Assembly (NCBI GenBank): GCA_026261815.1
Contig: JAMPIT010000230.1
Coordinates: 40,756,501 to 40,820,500, forward strand
Source of the DNA: Monarcha castaneiventris obscurior
Lineage: Eukaryota > Chordata > Aves > Passeriformes > Monarchidae
Direction: 5' to 3'
Length of the DNA: 64,000 bases
Positions within the stretch are counted from its first letter, which is position 1. Every line of letters begins with the position of its first letter. Below the pieces are notes generated by a model. The model saw only the letters and a program-made list of their open reading frames with translations, was not told the origin of the DNA and made no database searches. This document shows positions 60,897 to 64,000 of this stretch, one piece after another. A program made the translations under genes and the position numbers.

Positions 60897-63800
60897 CAAG
60901 CACTCAGACGTGCTTCGTGGTGCTGTTTTGCATGAAGCAGAACATGCAACCAAGAGCAGCCACATAAAAAAATAATGTATTATGCGAAACTTCCTCCAGA
61001 ACTAATGGCTTATCTGTATGGTGTTCACTCCAACTTCTGTAACTTTATGGAAGTTGAGGTGTCATTTAAAGTATCTTAGACTAAGGTGATTAATTCCTCT
61101 CCCCCCACCTGCAGTTCCAAAGCAGCCCTTGGTAACAGTGCGGGTTCGTAATCATAAAGTATTGATGTCACAAGCATTTATTGCCAGGATAATCAGAGGA
61201 GGAAAGGTTACTGTGTATGTATGTGCACATTCATATGTATGACTTCTGCCTATTCTTTGTGTCTCTCCCTTTGATTCCCCAACACATCAAAAGGCTTGTG
61301 GAGGACCCAGCTGAGCAGCCACCTGCGGCAGGGAGGCGCTCCAAGATAGTTTGCCATCTTATCACAATGGCCCAGGGAAGGCAGGTGGTCTTCCCAGCTG
61401 GGCTCTCTGAAAGGGACTACTTAAAAGCAATTGTTTGAATTTCAGTGCTCCCCAGGAAAATGTTGAGCCCTTCCTTTAATGTGCCTGCGTTTGTTAACAC
61501 ACCATCCCAGGCTGGCGAGCGGTGCCAATCCTCTGTCATTCCATGCAGGCTCGGTGCTCATGTGTGCCTGCCAAGCACAAGGGGTGGCCAAGGGCAGTGG
61601 AGAGGGAACTGGATTTGTCCCTCTGGTCCTCTGAGAGCCAAGGCTGGCTGTGGCTTGGAGCTGCCAAAGGAGCTGCTCTGGCCTACATCCCTGGCAGAGC
61701 ATCTCAGTGGATTTCTGCCCCACTCTGCCTTCATTTGTCCCATGTTTCTGGTCTTGGAGACACACACCGCTGGAATCATCCTTGACCCTTCTGATTAAAG
61801 TCATGCCTCTTTCTCAAGCCAGAGTATGACAGATCCTTGAGCATAATGAATCTCAGACTCATCTCGTTTTGTGGCTGTCCTAGGCCAAATGAAGGCCCAA
61901 AGATCTGGGGAGCGTGAGGGTGCCAGGGAGAACAAGGCAAACCAGAAGGGCTTTGTTTCACCGTGGTTGACATCGACTGGTGCAAATCATCCTTCCACGT
62001 ATTGTGGTCCAATGCAGTTGGTGACCCCAGTCAGATGATGAATACATCCTTCTCTGACTCATCTTTATTCCTGAAGCCTCTTTTCCTCTGAACTGGTCTG
62101 TGGGATCTCTGTGCAGTTGGATCACTTCTACAAGGATCACTGCTGATGCTGGCAGCCTTCAAGTGGGATTGTGACTGTACTCCAGGGTGAAAACAAACCT
62201 TGCCTTGAAAAATACATCATCATGAAATAAAAAACCAAACCAAACCAAACCAAACACAATTGTGTGAATCTGGGAACTGCTCTTCTTGGAACTGGCTTCA
62301 GAACAACTGATGATCACATCCAGAAAGTTTGTGACTCTAAGTTATGAGAGTGGAAAAATTCCTTTCATTTCAAGAAGTCCCATTCTCTATAATGGCCTAA
62401 TGCAAAGGCTCCAGGAATCAGAGAGAAGTATTTACTGACTCTAATGAAAGGAAGGCAGAGGCACTGAAGGCTGTAAGGTAATATTTTTTTAATTTGACCC
62501 AATGAATTTAGACAAAGAAAAATATATTTCTTTTAAGGAAGGAAATGTGCTCATTATCTGACATGGCTCACTCTAAACACTGAGCCACTGTGATCAGAAC
62601 CCATGCCATTATTACTGACATGAATAAAAAACAAGAGCATGAGGCAGACATAATTCTCAATGTTTTTTGCATACAACCATAACAATGGATGCATGGAAAA
62701 AAACCTAACCAGACACAGTTCAGAAACAGCTGACATAAATAATTATTTCAAGTCTTGTAGAAAAAAAAATGTTGTCACTCTTAATGAAAAATAGTAACAT
62801 CTCTGTTTTTGGGGGGAATAGGGGGTGGATGGGGGGTGTGACACACAACAGCCTCCAAAACTGCATCCTCACTATTAAAAAAGTCTCTGAAATGCATAAG
62901 AAGAAGATGGAAACACAAACCCTGCTATGTTCAGAGATGTTGTGTGGATTAATATGGTCCTTGAACCACAGCCCTATACAACAGAACTCTCTCAAAGACA
63001 ACTTTTCAGGCCAGTGGTCCTTGGCCTTGTCTTCATGCCCATCTAGATGAGCCTCTTCAGCAAAGTGAGTTTCTCTGGACTTCTGTCCTGAACAGGTGTG
63101 TTCCTACAACAGGGCTCTAGGAAAGATATCTTTATAGCTCTCTTTCAACTGTGTTTTCCCAGCTGTCTCCACATGAGTGGGATCAAATGCCATTTGCAAA
63201 ATGGGAAAAATAGGGCAGAAGCCTATTTAGAAACACCCGAGCTCCTTAAAGTGCTGCATCTGCACTGACACCAACTCTGTCCTTTCTCAGTGACCCAATA
63301 CCATTTAAAGAGTTTTCACTGCAGCCTTTTCAAATGTCACAACTGTCAATGGCTCTAACTTTAGCTCTGATCACAAGCCAGACTGAATTGCCACTAAAGG
63401 ATGTGGTAAAATCAATCCCCACACCAAGCAGGTCCCAGTTAAATATGTGAAGAGAACATCATCCATGGCAGCAGATGCCCCACAGATGACTTCCCCAGGT
63501 ACATCTGCATCCAGAGCCCTCCACTGACAATGAGTAGTTTTTAGGCATTTGCAGTGCACAAGGGTGGCAGTTGCTTGTTTTGGGATAGATGGGTGAAACC
63601 CCACTCTCACCTAAAGGAGCCTGGCTAAAACCTTGCAAAGATCCCACAGAGCATTTCTTCCTTTAAGGCATCTTGAGACATTCACAGAAGAAGGTGGTTC
63701 CTGCTGGGAGAAGAGGAAAGGATGAAATCCTTGGGAGAACATGAATTAATTCATAATTAAGCAGGGTACTTACTAGCAATGACTAAAGTAACAGAAACAA

Positions 63801-64000
63801 TTAAAGACATCTCTTCAGAAAGTTCTTTACAGAACAGTTCCAATTAATCCATGCAGCAAAAATGTTTTTAGGATTAATCTTTGAATACAGCCATAGTTTA
63901 CTACCAATTTATTACCTGTTCTGGTGGGTAAGGTTGCACAATACATAGAAGAAGTTACTCTTTTACCACATGAGGTCAATGAAGAGGCATAAATAATTTG
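60897..64000. other. Intergenic sequence, no gene supported
   Basis: Unique sequence with moderate GC at 61,290-61,720, where overlapping 117-120 codon frames on both strands lack family features. It includes the AAACC array at 62,231 and G-rich patches near 62,810-62,840. I see no exon chain, promoter CpG island or LINE end up to the right edge of the window. Confidence 0.5.
62231..62255. repeat. AAACC pentanucleotide repeat
   Basis: Five near-perfect AAACC/CCAAA units preceded by an A-run (aaataaaaaacc), a short microsatellite. Confidence 0.88.

Overview
This is vertebrate nuclear DNA, almost certainly from a bird and probably a passerine. Three things point that way. (1) Small, widely spaced exons with consensus GT/AG splice sites match the C-terminal part of NEK11, a metazoan NIMA-related kinase. 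(2) Truncated 3' ends of CR1 LINEs, the dominant avian retroposon, lie on both strands. (3) At least one solo LTR resembles endogenous-retrovirus LTRs I associate with songbird genomes. I found no bacterial or phage gene, CRISPR array, tRNA or rRNA.

Positions 1-24,128 hold the last four coding exons of NEK11 on the + strand: about 137-261, 5605-5665, 11060-11156 and 23924-24128. They join in frame with compatible phases (0, 1, 2) and end at a TAA at 24126-24128. They encode about 161 residues of the regulatory tail. The kinase domain lies upstream of the window. Two close polyadenylation signals (24800 and 24827) probably end the mRNA near 24,850. The three introns (5.3, 5.4 and 12.8 kb) contain simple repeats, a G-quadruplex-type motif and a GC-rich block, but no second gene that I can support.

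Positions 24,850-64,000 look intergenic: about 39 kb with no exon chain I can defend on either strand. The contents are three truncated CR1 copies (48.7, 55.4 and 59.1 kb), two probable solo LTRs with target-site duplications (41.3-41.9 and 60.3-60.9 kb), an older LTR-like composite (45.9-47.0 kb), a TTTC/TGTC array (31.4 kb), a 149-bp AGGAT pentanucleotide array (37.2 kb), a 15-G run (53.5 kb), and CA and AAACC repeats (60.2 and 62.2 kb). Some unique, repeat-poor stretches could be conserved noncoding elements, but that cannot be decided from one sequence.

The longest open frames outside NEK11 (175-206 codons) are about what chance gives in 64 kb of six-frame sequence. I did not find a convincing new biological system. 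The most useful leads are the NEK11 tail structure, the LTR insertions and the unstable simple-sequence arrays.
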